64,000 nucleotides of DNA, taken from NCBI GenBank assembly GCA_037178625.1, contig CM074134.1, positions 682,001 to 746,000 of the forward strand, written 5' to 3'. This DNA comes from Skeletonema tropicum (lineage: Eukaryota > Bacillariophyta > Thalassiosirophyceae > Thalassiosirales > Thalassiosiraceae). The notes below the pieces were generated by a model that saw nothing but the letters and a program-made list of their open reading frames with translations, ran no database searches and had not been told where the DNA came from. Positions 24,161 to 34,848 of the stretch are shown in pieces (the first letter of the stretch is position 1; every line of letters begins with the position of its first letter). Position numbers and translations under genes: made by a program.

Positions 24161-25181
24161 TGTGAAATTGAGGTTTTTTTCTCAGATGTAGCTGTGAAGC
24201 TGTTCTAATATTGATGACGATTGCACAATATAGTATTGTTTGTTACCGGTCCGTCATGGTTTTTATCTCGGAAGTATCATTTCACAGTCTATTGCCACCG
24301 ATTTTGCTCCACCCCCAGTCTAGCCCGTTTCTGCTCGTACAATATGTTGACGAGATCTCACGAGTGTTCCATCAATTTCTCTATCTGACTGTAGTAAGTA
24401 TTGTAATGCATCAAGAATTTTGAAACTGTGAGCTTTTGATGTTTCAAAAAAGGTATGGTCAAAAAATCAACGCGAGAGCTGTAGAGCCTGCAAATGATGA
24501 TGTCTCTACTGGAGGGTCAGATTAGTGATTCTGATGATGTTTGTTAGTCCTCAAGCGAAGGATGACTTCGGGCTTCGGATGAACTATGCTATGAAATTAC
24601 TGTTTCTTCATTCCTCTGTCGTGTATTCATGATGTGGCAAGGCCAAGAAGTCGTGGTTCATGGGCCACATACGCCAATGAATAATTTCTTACCTTCAAAT
24701 GTCGTTCGCCAATCAACAAAGTTGATTCATCTGCAGTGGTCCACTACAGGTCTCCTTCACAACATTCTAGTAAGTGGTAGGAGGGATAGGGCTTGTGCAG
24801 TGAAGGCGCTCGGAGTTGACTTTAGCATGAACAAAATTGTTTACATGCTACTACTTCTATCTATCTACCAACCGTTCGTGGCTGGCACCTTCTGGCATTT
24901 TCATTTGTGGTCATTTTTTTTGTGGTCGAGAGGTGTATCGAATCAGAAGGAGTCCCATCTATCTCCAATCTAAACATCATCCATCACCACCGCGCCAAAA
25001 TCTTTTGTGCAAATCTTTGCAAATGCAACTTGCTTGACACTTCCGAACCACCATGAACGAAGCTCAGATCGTCCTCTAGAGCTAGCATAGCTTCATACCT
25101 AATATCCATCCATAGACCTCAATAGCAATAGACTAAACTTAAGTACATCATTCTATCAATAGAAGATCACAGCAATTCATC
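24161..25181. other. Intergenic spacer, no gene recognised
   Basis: This kilobase separates the ITPK start (-) from the N-acetylglutamate kinase start (+), so it should contain both promoters. Open frames here are short, lack recognisable motifs and do not look like coding sequence. I see no repeat or RNA gene. Confidence 0.5.
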
Positions 25182-26228
25182 ATGAAGCTATTCTCAGCTA
25201 GCACCATCCTCCTCACTGCATCACTTGCAAGCACATCACATGCATTTGCTCCATTATCAATAGCATCATCACCTCTGCACCAAAAGTCTTCCATCTCCAC
25301 ATCACTATTCTCCTCCTCCTCCGACTCATCCTCCTTCGCCTCCAACGCCATCACAATCTCCTCCTCCATCTCCTCCCTCTCCGGTCAAACCATAGTAGTC
25401 AAATACGGCGGCAACGCCATGACCACACCCGAACTCGCCACACTCTTCTGTCAGGATGTCGCCACCCTCCAAAGACTCGGGCTGCGCATCGTCGTCGTAC
25501 ACGGAGGCGGACCAATGATCAACGCCATGCTCGAAAAGGTCGGTGTGGAAAGTCGATTTGAGGGGGGTATGAGAGTATCGACTGAAGATGTGGTGGATGT
25601 GGCCGCGATGGTGTTGAGTGGGACGGTGAATAAGAATATAAGTTCGGGGATAGCGATGGCGGGTGGACGGGCTTTGGGGTTGAGTGGACGGGATGATGCG
25701 TTGTTGCAATGTGAGAAATTGTGGGGTGGTGGTGGTGGTGGTGACGGTGAGGATAAGATTGACTTGGGGAATGTTGGACAAGTCAAGGTTGTCAATACGG
25801 ATCTTATCAATCAATTGTTAGATGCGGGAATTACACCAGTGATTGCACCAATTGGAATGGGATGTAAAGGTCAAGATGATGAGAGTATCGTATACAATAT
25901 CAACGCTGATGTTGCTGCAGGTAGAATTGCCGGAGAATTAAAGGCGGCAAGAGTACTGTTCTTGACGGATATTGCTGGAGTGTTGGATAAGGAAATGAAG
26001 TTGCTGAAGTCATTATCTTGTGATGATATTGATTCTTTGATAGAGGATGAGACTATTACTGGTGGAATGATTCCGAAAGTTACGTATGCGACTGATGCAG
26101 TCAAGTTGGGAGTGAAAGGAGCGTTTATTACGGATGGACGGGTTCCTCATGCATTGCTGAATGAAATTTTGGCTGGAGGTGAAGATGGATTGGGTAGTGG
26201 AGAAGGAGGCACGGTTGTGACTCTGTAA
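25182..26228 (+). CDS. argB: N-acetylglutamate kinase, plastid-targeted
   Basis: Phosphorylates N-acetyl-L-glutamate in the second step of arginine synthesis. Amino-acid-kinase fold: VVKYGGNAM near residue 73, VVVHGGGPMINAML near 104, NINADVAAGRIAGEL near 240, LFLTDIAGVLD, and GGMIPKVTYATDAVKLGV near the end. The N-terminus is a signal peptide ending STSHAFAPL, whose AFAP motif marks the signal/transit junction of diatom plastid presequences, followed by a Ser-rich transit stretch up to about residue 65. It therefore probably acts in the plastid stroma. A Gly-rich loop sits at about residue 185. The gene is 348 codons in one exon without defects. Confidence 0.95.
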   Translation: MKLFSASTILLTASLASTSHAFAPLSIASSPLHQKSSISTSLFSSSSDSSSFASNAITISSSISSLSGQTIVVKYGGNAMTTPELATLFCQDVATLQRLGLRIVVVHGGGPMINAMLEKVGVESRFEGGMRVSTEDVVDVAAMVLSGTVNKNISSGIAMAGGRALGLSGRDDALLQCEKLWGGGGGGDGEDKIDLGNVGQVKVVNTDLINQLLDAGITPVIAPIGMGCKGQDDESIVYNINADVAAGRIAGELKAARVLFLTDIAGVLDKEMKLLKSLSCDDIDSLIEDETITGGMIPKVTYATDAVKLGVKGAFITDGRVPHALLNEILAGGEDGLGSGEGGTVVTL

Positions 26229-26806
26229 CCATTCGTTTTCAATAATGTTATTACATAAATACCGTCCATACTGGACCATACTAATGAAAATGATGCAGAT
26301 CGGAAATAGGAGATGATAATACGATGGCTCGATCCAGCAGCACGGCCGCCTCGGCTCAGCGAAGCAAGAAGCCGTCGTCATCCTCCACCATGGCAGAGGG
26401 AGCTAGTAATTGTAGAGAGAGAGAAATATTAGATAAGAGAAGTACCATACTTAGCAACAAGTATGTACATCAGATGATATATAATATTGAGCTCATCTTC
26501 TTCAGCTGAAATCAAATCTTATCGTACTTATGTAAAAGTCACTGTTAGACTGACTTATTGGTAGTACGTAGTACGATCTACTCTCTCGCGCATACGCATG
26601 TGACCATGATGTTGCTGCCAATCCTTTCCATCACTGTGCCACCCCGCCCACTTGCGTTCAATCTTATCTATCCTCATCTTTGCAGCGGTGTTGCGTGTTG
26701 AATGGAATAGTACTAGTGCGGAATAATCGCCACCAATATTGAGACTACGACTGCTGGGTTGATTTTCAATAATCATATCATCTATCGATCCATAAAATTT
26801 TAGATC
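26229..26806. other. Intergenic spacer, no gene recognised
   Basis: 578 bases between two plus-strand genes. It holds the 3' end of argB and the promoter of the next gene. The short open frames show no motif or compositional sign of coding. Confidence 0.45.
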
Positions 26807-27874
26807 ATGAAGCTCGTCAGTACCATCGCCACATTACTCCTCCTTCCCTCGGTGTCGGCATTTGCCCCCGCCAACCCAACTTCCCGTCATTCCACTGCCG
26901 TCTGCTCCACACGTGATGGATACAAAGATCAATTTAAGAATAGGGAACGTGACCAGGCCAACTACCAGGTAGCGCAAAACACACCTAAAAATCAATTTCC
27001 TTACGTTGCCACGGCTAGTGAATCATGTGAACTTAGCTACGACCCATCCGCCTTCCCCAAGAACCTTCCTTTGCAACAAATTCAGGGTGGCAACTCTCGT
27101 CTGACTTGGAAAATGCCCCAGGGTGCGGATCGTCTTCAAATGCTCATCCAGACGAATGGCAGACCTTTGAAGGCCCGCGTGGAGCTTTGGCTTGGACCTA
27201 TTCGTCGAGTTCACTTCATGGACATTAGCTGTATGAATGGTGCTGAGACTCCCTTCCGCGCTTGTCTCAAGTTCAAAAACACGGATAGTGCTGGTCCTCA
27301 AACTCTTGAAATCAGTACCTCGGAGGATTCAGCCTTCCCTGCCTTGGTTGGGGTGGATGTCATGACGAAGGACCGAAGTGCGGAACGCCAGGAGGCATTT
27401 GATAAGATCTGGAAATCCTCCACTAGGTTGTATTCTCAGGGAGATAAGACTGTCCGTTCTATCCCCATTGCGGATCACGTCAAGTCTGTGCAATTGTTGG
27501 TTTGGTCCAAGGATGTTGGTAAGAAATCATTCAAGGTGAATGTTGAATTGTTGCAGGGTCCCAATACCAAGCGTCAATATTATGAACTCCAATGTGGAGG
27601 AGGAACACAGCCTTACCACGCCATTTTCGAGACACCAGGCAATGGATGGACTATGCGTTGGACCAACACCAAGACATTACATGATGGATCTCACGAATTC
27701 GTTGTTGTTCCGTATGAGTTGGAATCTGATGCCCCAGCGGAAGCTATGGGTACACCACTGTACAGTGGTGGATATGCTGAGAAGAATAACGAGTTTGGTT
27801 ACGGCGAAACCTTGGGACCTCACGGAAGCAGGTCTGCTCCATTCACTGGAAATGGTCAGGTCGGTCGTTCTTAA
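26807..27874 (+). CDS. Plastid-targeted protein of unknown function with a duplicated domain
   Basis: A protein of 355 residues. The start MKLVSTIATLLLLPSVSAFAPA is a signal peptide with the AFAP cleavage motif, so it should enter the complex plastid. The body contains two similar units. Unit one runs from about residue 93 (RLTWKMPQGADRLQMLIQTN, RVELWLGPIRR, FRACLKF). Unit two runs from about residue 224 (SVQLLVWSKDV, NVELLQGPNTKRQYYELQC, YHAIFETPG). Each unit looks like an all-beta domain with a shared V-E-L-x-x-G-P core. The C-terminal 40 residues are Gly-rich and probably disordered. I do not recognise the family and assign no function. Codon use resembles that of the well-expressed genes nearby. 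Confidence 0.85.
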   Translation: MKLVSTIATLLLLPSVSAFAPANPTSRHSTAVCSTRDGYKDQFKNRERDQANYQVAQNTPKNQFPYVATASESCELSYDPSAFPKNLPLQQIQGGNSRLTWKMPQGADRLQMLIQTNGRPLKARVELWLGPIRRVHFMDISCMNGAETPFRACLKFKNTDSAGPQTLEISTSEDSAFPALVGVDVMTKDRSAERQEAFDKIWKSSTRLYSQGDKTVRSIPIADHVKSVQLLVWSKDVGKKSFKVNVELLQGPNTKRQYYELQCGGGTQPYHAIFETPGNGWTMRWTNTKTLHDGSHEFVVVPYELESDAPAEAMGTPLYSGGYAEKNNEFGYGETLGPHGSRSAPFTGNGQVGRS

Positions 27875-28148
27875 ACAGACTCGTGCTCCAATAATAGAAA
27901 TACTTTCAGCGATGGGATCACCTAAGGGATGCCATTTTGTATGCTAGCAGTTGCCATAGATAAGGAGCAACATTGATGCTATATATATTATCGAGTCGCT
28001 ATTAAAATAATTTTCACGTCTTCTTCATGATTTCATTGTTTACATGTTGAGTATGAGATGTAGAGTGTGGAACCTTATTCCCCAGCAAGAAGGAAGTAGT
28101 CTTAGCATTCTTCGAGATCTTTTCAGCTGTGTACCTTACACCTGAAAT

Positions 28149-28252
28149 GAGGTGAAGAAGTATGAGACTGTCACATCATTAGGACCGTTACTATCATATA
28201 TACAGAGAAGATTGTCTTCACAAGGCCGGCGGGCCGTCGCAATCTCAAGGGC
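28149..28252 (+). repeat. Dispersed repeat, copy 1 of 2 (about 100 bases)
   Basis: The segment begins GAGGTGAAGAAGTATGAGA, contains TCACATCATTAGGACCGT and ends CGTCGCAATCTCAAGGGC. A second, slightly shorter copy in the same orientation lies at 34253-34352. Both contain a small hairpin of the form GAAGA-loop-TCTTC. Confidence 0.8.
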
Positions 28253-28288
28253 TCAAACTACTAACCAACATGGCTCTTTTTATGTACG

Positions 28289-28317
28289 CGGGCTTTTTCG
28301 AAACGCCCCGGGCGAGC
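28289..28317 (+). repeat. 29-base GC-rich dispersed block, copy 1
   Basis: The block runs CGGGCTTTTTCGAAAC then GCCCCGGGCGAGC. Its exact reverse complement occurs at 52684-52712, 24 kb away. It lies just downstream of the repeat at 28149-28252. Confidence 0.8.
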
Positions 28318-28439
28318 CGGGCGAAATTGCCCCCCACAGGAGGGGTGACCTCGTAAGTAGAACCATACTAATTCCCATAAGTAACCCAAAACGGCGGCGA
28401 TTCAAATTTCAAGTTACGCAAGTATCTGTCCGTGAAGTT

Positions 28440-28639
28440 ACTACAATTTCGAGATCATTTGATTTTTACCCCCCAACAACTATAAAATCTTCCTATTGAA
28501 TTCCTTCGTGATTACACGTAGAAAAAATTATCGGGGCGAAAATAAATTATTTTCTGTAGAATTTTAGCGTAGGAATTCGATACATAGGAAGATTTTATAG
28601 TTGGGGGGGGTAAAAATCAAATGATCTCGAAATTGTAGT
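28440..28639. repeat. Long inverted repeat, possible MITE or hairpin
   Basis: The left arm 28440-28496 and right arm 28584-28639 are near-perfect reverse complements of about 56 bases, differing mainly at a C run/G run (6 versus 8) with a neighbouring CAA. Pairing continues weakly inward through GAATTCCT. The loop is about 85 bases. No coding capacity is seen. Confidence 0.82.
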
Positions 28640-29621
28640 ATCATACATAGGCGGCGTTCATTCTCGAGATGTTACGATACGTAGGTAACATTTTCTCGGA
28701 CACTTCCCCAGATCCTCACCATCATACCCGACCAAATTCAAATCTATCCAGATTTCTCCCATATGAGAAAATGTCCGTAAATTTGGTACGTTTTCTTTGG
28801 ACAAACATTGACATACTACGACTCACGTAGGAATTCAATTCCTACAGGCGGCTATCTATCGCGAGTCGCGAGCATCGAGCATAAGCCCCGTTCCCCCAAT
28901 CCTTCTCTCGCACAAAACTTTTCTACGTACGTAGGACAATTCCTACAGTAGCTACTCCTACCCAATTCCGGCGGGAACATGCTTTTTCTTCTGTCACAAC
29001 AGACAACGCTCACAAAATACTAACTGTACTCTTGCTATTTTGGCAACGCTGATAGGGAGAGCTTCATCGACAACAATAAGTTAGGCAAGACTCATTCTAA
29101 CCCAGAATTTCGCGTAGAATTCGGTTATCCACTCGGAAGAGGTCGAAATTTAACGTGGGAGTCAGTATTCGGCTCCACATTACACACCTAATAAATTAAC
29201 TAGGGCAACATTTGAGGTACCTTTTCCTGGCCGAATTTTCTACCACCGAGTTCAACATAGGATCTTCATATGCATAGATGCAATTAGGCTTCATCAAACT
29301 GCCTTCTCCACCCCAACGTAGCCAAGCTATGGCAGAAAATCACTTTCGCTAGTTATTTTGATCATTTTATTAGTAGTTTGCTAATTTAGACGGATTTTTT
29401 TGTTAGCGCGCAAAGCACGCAAAAATCGTTTTGTGTGACACAAGGCCGATCGCACGGGGCTTATCGAGATCGAGCATCGAGCACGAGCAACCGTGTTCGC
29501 TGTTCGCATTGCGCATTGGTATCGACCAGAGTAGAGAGTTCTGCACTGTGGTAAGATCGCAAGCTCTTCGTTGTATGATGTAATCAGCGGACTACCATCT
29601 ATCATAGCACACAGCAACAAC

Positions 29622-32121
29622 ATGACCATTCGTCAGCGCAAGACGTTTACAATTTTGCCTCGCTCTACGGCTGATGACATGCCGACGCTGCCATTGAGAA
29701 GGAGAGTAAAGTTGGGCACAAAATCAATCTTTGTCTTTGGCTGCGGAGCGTTGATGATCGTATTCACTCTTTTATATCTCCAACACTCGGCTTTCTTTGC
29801 TAGTTCTAATTTAGGCAATCAACACTATGGTGGTCAACAAGATGTGCCCGATCCAGTAGCCAAAAGGAAAGACAAAAACAAAAAGCCTGAACCTACTCAT
29901 CCAAAATCCAACGGTCCACAGAAGAAGTTATCATTGTTACCTACCTCCGCTTGCATAGAGGGAGAAGATGTACTGGATTTTGTCAAAGATGGCAGTTCTT
30001 ACAATTGTTTGAAGAACAAGGATACCAGAAGCAGCAACAGGAACATTAGCCACTACTACAACTACGAAGGAAGTCATTATGAATTGCCCAAAACAGATAT
30101 ACTCTTGCTCGATAAACCCATTGGTAATGTCATCCGGATATGCCAAATGCACGAAACAACACTGGATGTTACAGTCACAAACTATCAACACTGTGTCCTG
30201 CCCATTGGTGAGGGAACTTCCAACATCAACTCTCCCATGCCCATCCGTACAAAAGTTTGGATGGCTAACCGCCATCCCTTCTTTCGGAGAACGTCGATAA
30301 TTGTTTACTATTCCTCTCATATTAATGATGCCATAGGGATATTGGCATTGGATTCCACGACAAGACTATGGAAGAATATACAGAGTGTTGCATTAAAATT
30401 TGAACCAGAGGTTTGTTGGAGTCTTCATTCTCCTTCTGTCTTCGTGGATGAAGATGAGAAAAGATTTTACATGTGAGTACATCATTTTTCAGTATATTTT
30501 AAGAGAAGGAAATGCAAATACTGACACTTCACTTCTGAACGTTTCATTCCTTTGCAGGTATGTCCATGGACATGGCTGTGAGCCTCGCCTCAATGCTTCA
30601 AGCCATAACTACCAGCCAACATTATTGTACCAATCTGATGACGGTATATCTTGGACACTTCACAAGCGTTTCACACAGGACAGCCCCTACTTATTTCACA
30701 ACTTGTTTTATCTGACAAATCCAGTATTGAATGTGAACGATGGCTACTATTACACCCTGTCAAGGATCAATAGTGTATCTGGCGTTGTTCTGTGCCGATC
30801 GAAATCTATCGAAGGTCCATTTGAATGGGGTCCGAAACTCGGACTAAGTCTACGACACTTCGACATCCATTTAGTGGAGGGCATAATTTATGTCCTTTAC
30901 TCAATGATAGGAGACACGCCCGAGCGCATTTTACTTGGTACCATCGACACGACTTTAGGCACAGATTGGAATGATTGGAATTTTCTCCCGGGCCCAAGGA
31001 TATTGGAGCCTCGATATTGGTTTGAGCACCAAAATACAATCGTTTCAACATCTGTGGAGGGTCTAGCAAAGGATAGGCATCGAATAAGCGATCCTCGGCT
31101 TCTACTCGATGAAGATATGGGCCCAGATAAGTTATCGGGGCTGTTGTTTTATAGCGTCCAGGGTGAGAGGGAGATTGCAACTGCAAAAATTTCGATTGAT
31201 CTTGCTTTATACCGCAATGCCACATCTTTTCGTGACCATCGGAATATCCATTCCAAAGTGCTCAGATCTACAAGTCTGGAAGAAGCTGATCAGAATACGA
31301 CGGGATCAGCAGAATCGATGCAAGTGACTGATCTTCTAGTCACTGGCGTTGGCCGGACTGGAACAACTAGCTTATGCACACTGTTGAGAGACCTGGGTAT
31401 CATGGTCTCACATGACAATGATTTTGATTGTGGACCTTATCCTGGACTGGATGGTGCTGTCTCTTGGTACGACGCCTTCAAATCCCTCAACAGCGGAAGA
31501 CGGTACAAATATGTAATTCATATGGTGAGAGACCCTCTACAAACAATCAATTCTAGAGTTGCCAAATGTGAACTGTTAAATGAAGAGCATCTAGATTGGT
31601 TGAATCAAAAAGTAGGTGATTATGAGGAGCTTAGCGATAACGAAACATGCTCCTCCTTTGCACTAAAGAATTGGGTTCGACGAAATTCATTTGTCGAAAG
31701 ACATGCCAGTTGGAGGGTCCGCTCAGAGAGTGTCTTATCTGACCCACTTTCCCTATGGGAACTATGCATGGCTGCTGGATTTGGCCAACGCTGTCCAGAG
31801 CTGAAGACCATTGACGCTCACATGAAAGACATGTCCACCAGTCTGAACTCACACTTTCTAGGTGCAACCCAATCAAAAGCGCAGCAAGTGCATGAGCAGC
31901 ATCAGCTTGGCACCGCTCGACAGGGCATTCACTCTTGGGAGTCACTGTCAAATGCTGTTGGGCACGAGGACTACAAATACATTCAAATCGCAAAAATAAT
32001 GGCTGCAAGATACGGTTACAACGTGCCTAACTTCACTTCATTTGGCTTTGATTGTAAGTTCATAGAGAGAGAAGGGGTAACTAAAATTTATTGGGATTGC
32101 TTTTTGGATGGCACGGAGTGA
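29622..32121 (+). CDS. Beta-propeller (GH43/32-like) fused to a sulfotransferase domain, type II membrane protein
   Basis: Exons are 29622-30472 and 30558-32121, encoding 804 residues. A transmembrane segment follows a basic N-terminus (SIFVFGCGALMIVFTLLYLQ, about residues 36-55), so most of the protein faces the lumen, probably of the Golgi. Residues 100 to 540 carry repeated strands with HSPSVFVDEDEKRFYMYVHG, YQSDDGISW and ISDPRLLLDED, which resemble five-bladed propellers of glycoside hydrolases; family membership is inference. The last third is a sulfotransferase: PAPS loop GVGRTGTTS near residue 547 and HMVRDPLQTINSR as the second phosphate site. The combination suggests a carbohydrate-binding or -cleaving module coupled to sulfation. 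The start ATG follows an in-frame segment with no earlier ATG. Confidence 0.8.
30473..30557 (+). other. Intron of the propeller-sulfotransferase gene
   Basis: The donor is GTGAGT after TTTTACAT. The acceptor is TTCCTTTGCAG. The join gives FYMYVHGHGCEPR in frame. The intron is 85 bases. Confidence 0.88.
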
Positions 32122-33886
32122 TAGATAGGATTTGGATAGAGAGTGTGTGAAGAGAGTTAAAAATTCCTTGATAAGGCAAGGTATTGGCCTTGTAAAAGCG
32201 GCATCGAGGTGCTGGTGGACGAGTTGTTAAGGAAAACGAAGGAGAAGAGGGGAAAGAGAAGAGAATAAGAAAGGTCGGCAATGAAGATCTGAAGATTTAC
32301 ATTGCCGCCAGAGTGACACGATGGACACAGCTCAGCTTCTAAGACTCCTATGTTATGATGTTCTATTGATCTACAATCGTAAGATGCCAGTATTGTAACT
32401 GGAAATTCTGTCAGCTGCAAGATACAACCTACCAAAGATAGTGCTTGTTTCTATATCACAATCTGCTGCCTTCGTCTCACGAACTTTCTGCTCTTAGATG
32501 AGATGAATTCTTCATTTTATTGTACCAATCTCTGCGTACTCTGCTGTATTGCACAAGACTACAACAAACGCTTGATCAGCATTTGAGTACCAACATCATG
32601 AGATTGCACCAAATGCCAATACATGTCGATAGTTGGATCTGCGTTCAAGACCAGCAACCATTGCGTATAGTAGTCACAAATTTCAATACATGGGTATTTG
32701 ATGTGAAATGGTTTGAGGATGGGGTTGATTAGAAAGTAATCTGAAGGATTCTGTATCATGTAGAAAGATTCTGCCTGCCTAGCACTCTCGTTTTGTTTGT
32801 TCTCATGCCATTGTAGTCTCAGGCACGTCCGACCACTCATAACAATACCACAGTGTAGACTTGTTGGTTGTCATGGGAGTGCTATTCAAGGACTTGAACT
32901 TTACCCCTCCTCACTACCCACCGTCCAGCGGCCGTATCATGTTGCACGGAATATGTGTCCAATTGGATCGAAAGTACCGCCTCCAATCTAGCGTTGGACA
33001 CGCCCAAAAGCATCGATTAGCACGAGCTACCGAATTGGTGATTTAATTCATACTAGTCGGACTTGAAATACCACATTGACTGTCTGCAACATCATTCAAT
33101 CTATTGTGACCGAACAGATGTCCAAACTTGACAGCTTCCATACCATCTTATATTTCACTCCGTGCCGCTGTAATACACATATCCGTCATTATCGAATGCA
33201 ATCAATCGACGAAAAATGCCCATTCGATTACGGGTCTGCCATTGTTGCGTTATATATTGATCATTAGCTCTCCTAAACGAAGGCAAAACTGTGATGTGAT
33301 GTGTACAGCTCGATATCGCTGTCGCTGCTGTGACTGTGAATAGGTCCGCGGGCGCTGATTTTTGTAGCCCACCGACCACACAACCTAAACATCATCAAAA
33401 GAAGGTGGCGTGACTGCGTTGCCGCTTTATTATATTATTATTTAAGGCTGTTATTGCTTCGTATTGTTGGCCAATTGTAGCGGCATCTTTTGCATCATCG
33501 TCATCGAGTTTTAAGGGATGCTGAATGTATTTTAAGGAACTCTCAATTTAAAGACTCATTTCAGGATTTTCTTGCAACCCCTCTAGAGACATAAGGTATT
33601 TATTCCTTCGTACGTATGTAGACCCCTAGACATAAGCTGGAAGGGGGGAGAAAAAGCCCTTTGAATACTACAAAATACTCGGCAACTACATGAAATTTGT
33701 AGTTCAATGGTGTTTTGACCTCGGTTTATTTATACGATAGCCTTTTGCATCATTGAACACTATCACACTGAAGTTTGCTACTTTCATTTACCCTAGTAAA
33801 TATATTTTGGTGAGTTAGGAAACTTATTAGGCTGAGGTCAATATTTTGAGTAAAATCTATAAGTTGATTACTTACTCCTACTCTCT
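32122..33886. other. Intergenic spacer, no gene recognised
   Basis: 1.77 kb after the fusion gene. Open frames are short, overlap in several frames and show no motif. No repeat copy was recognised here except the neighbouring MITE that follows. Confidence 0.45.
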
Positions 33887-34236
33887 AGAGCGTCCTTAAC
33901 AGTCTTACTTACGCAAAAAATTGAACGAAATGACGTCAGTTGTGAGTTGTGGAATTTTTTGATGACGTTTTGCGTAAGTAAGATAAAAGAAATTGCAAAC
34001 TTACTTACGCAAAATCAACTTTTGCGTAAGTAAGTAAGACAACTCTTGGGCGTAGGAACTAATATCCCTGTTTTTTTACGCAAGTAAAGAGGGGGGCGCC
34101 GGGGGTGCTCCCTGAATTAGGGTTCCCTTCGGGCGGTGGGCCGGTGGGCGGTACGGTACTGCGCTCCTCAAGTCACAAAAGCGTAACAAATCTTGCGAAC
34201 CCAAATTTGCGTAAGTAAGACTATTAAGGACGCTCT
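33887..34236. mobile_element. MITE-like element with 31-base terminal inverted repeats
   Basis: The left end 33887-33917 (AGAGCGTCCTTAACAGTC then TTACTTACGCAAA) is the reverse complement of the right end 34206-34236 with one mismatch. A 3-base TCT flanks both ends and could be the target duplication. Inside, the word CTTACTTACGCAAAA or its complement recurs near 33903, 33970, 34000, 34022 and 34205, making nested inverted repeats. A perfect CRE-type TGACGTCA lies at 33931-33938. There is no coding capacity, so this is a non-autonomous DNA element of about 350 bases. Confidence 0.8.
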
Positions 34237-34252
34237 TCTGACAAAAGAAGAC

Positions 34253-34352
34253 GAGGTGAAGAAGTATGAGAGATTGTCACATCATTAGGACCGTCACTAT
34301 CATACAGAGAAGATTTTCTTCACAAGGCGGGCCGTCGCAATCTCTCAAGGGC
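34253..34352 (+). repeat. Dispersed repeat, copy 2 of 2
   Basis: Roughly 90 percent identical by eye to 28149-28252 and in the same orientation. It starts 17 bases after the right end of the MITE-like element. Differences include loss of TATA in CATATATACAG and one fewer CGG in the GGCCGGCGGGCC block. Confidence 0.8.
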
Positions 34353-34848
34353 GATAAAATAGTTGAGACCACGCACAACAAGGGGACACTGGGTCTGGAA
34401 GGGGCTGTCCTGAGCTGATGTCCCGAATCTAGAACCGAAAGGTGGGGGCACCAGATATACTGATTCCCATCGTTAAAAAAGAAACGACGTGGTGCACTTT
34501 CTACTGATTCCCCCCTACGTAACAGCCCCTCAAAGATAATGTTTTGTCAAAAGTGTCACCCACAATGCCGCAACAGCCGTCGTAGAGAAGAAGCCCATCG
34601 AGGTCCATGCAAACGATGCTACTTATTGATGCTCATTATTGTCGGAAACAACGCAGCCATTTCTTTACTCTCGACGGTTACGACCACCTCTTTACCATAT
34701 TAGTGCTCCTATTGGATAGTTGTTCAATCTCTAATTGTCCATTGCCAGCCGACGACGCAGCAAGTGATCAGATTCATCGCCACAAACAGACCGAAACCTT
34801 TGCCTGTTCAAGATCGGTTCTCATCATCTCTCCAATCAACCAACAGTT
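34353..34848. other. Spacer and promoter of the thioredoxin-like gene
   Basis: 496 bases with no convincing gene or repeat. It must hold the promoter and 5' untranslated region of the gene starting at 34849. Confidence 0.4.

Larger units (their letters stand above)
27875..29621. other. Repeat-bearing intergenic region, no gene recognised
   Basis: About 1.75 kb between plus-strand genes. It contains the dispersed repeat at 28149-28252, the GC-rich block at 28289-28317, the long inverted repeat at 28440-28639 and several copies of the palindrome-forming word GTAGGAATT (for example 28830-28848 and near 28930). No protein-coding signal is visible. Confidence 0.5.

Noticed and set aside
25326..25814. 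Antisense open frames opposite argB
   Set aside because: They mirror the codon bias of the real gene and encode low-complexity Thr/Pro runs.
28152..28499. 115-codon open frame on the plus strand
   Set aside because: It spans two dispersed repeats and one arm of the hairpin, so it is a chance frame.
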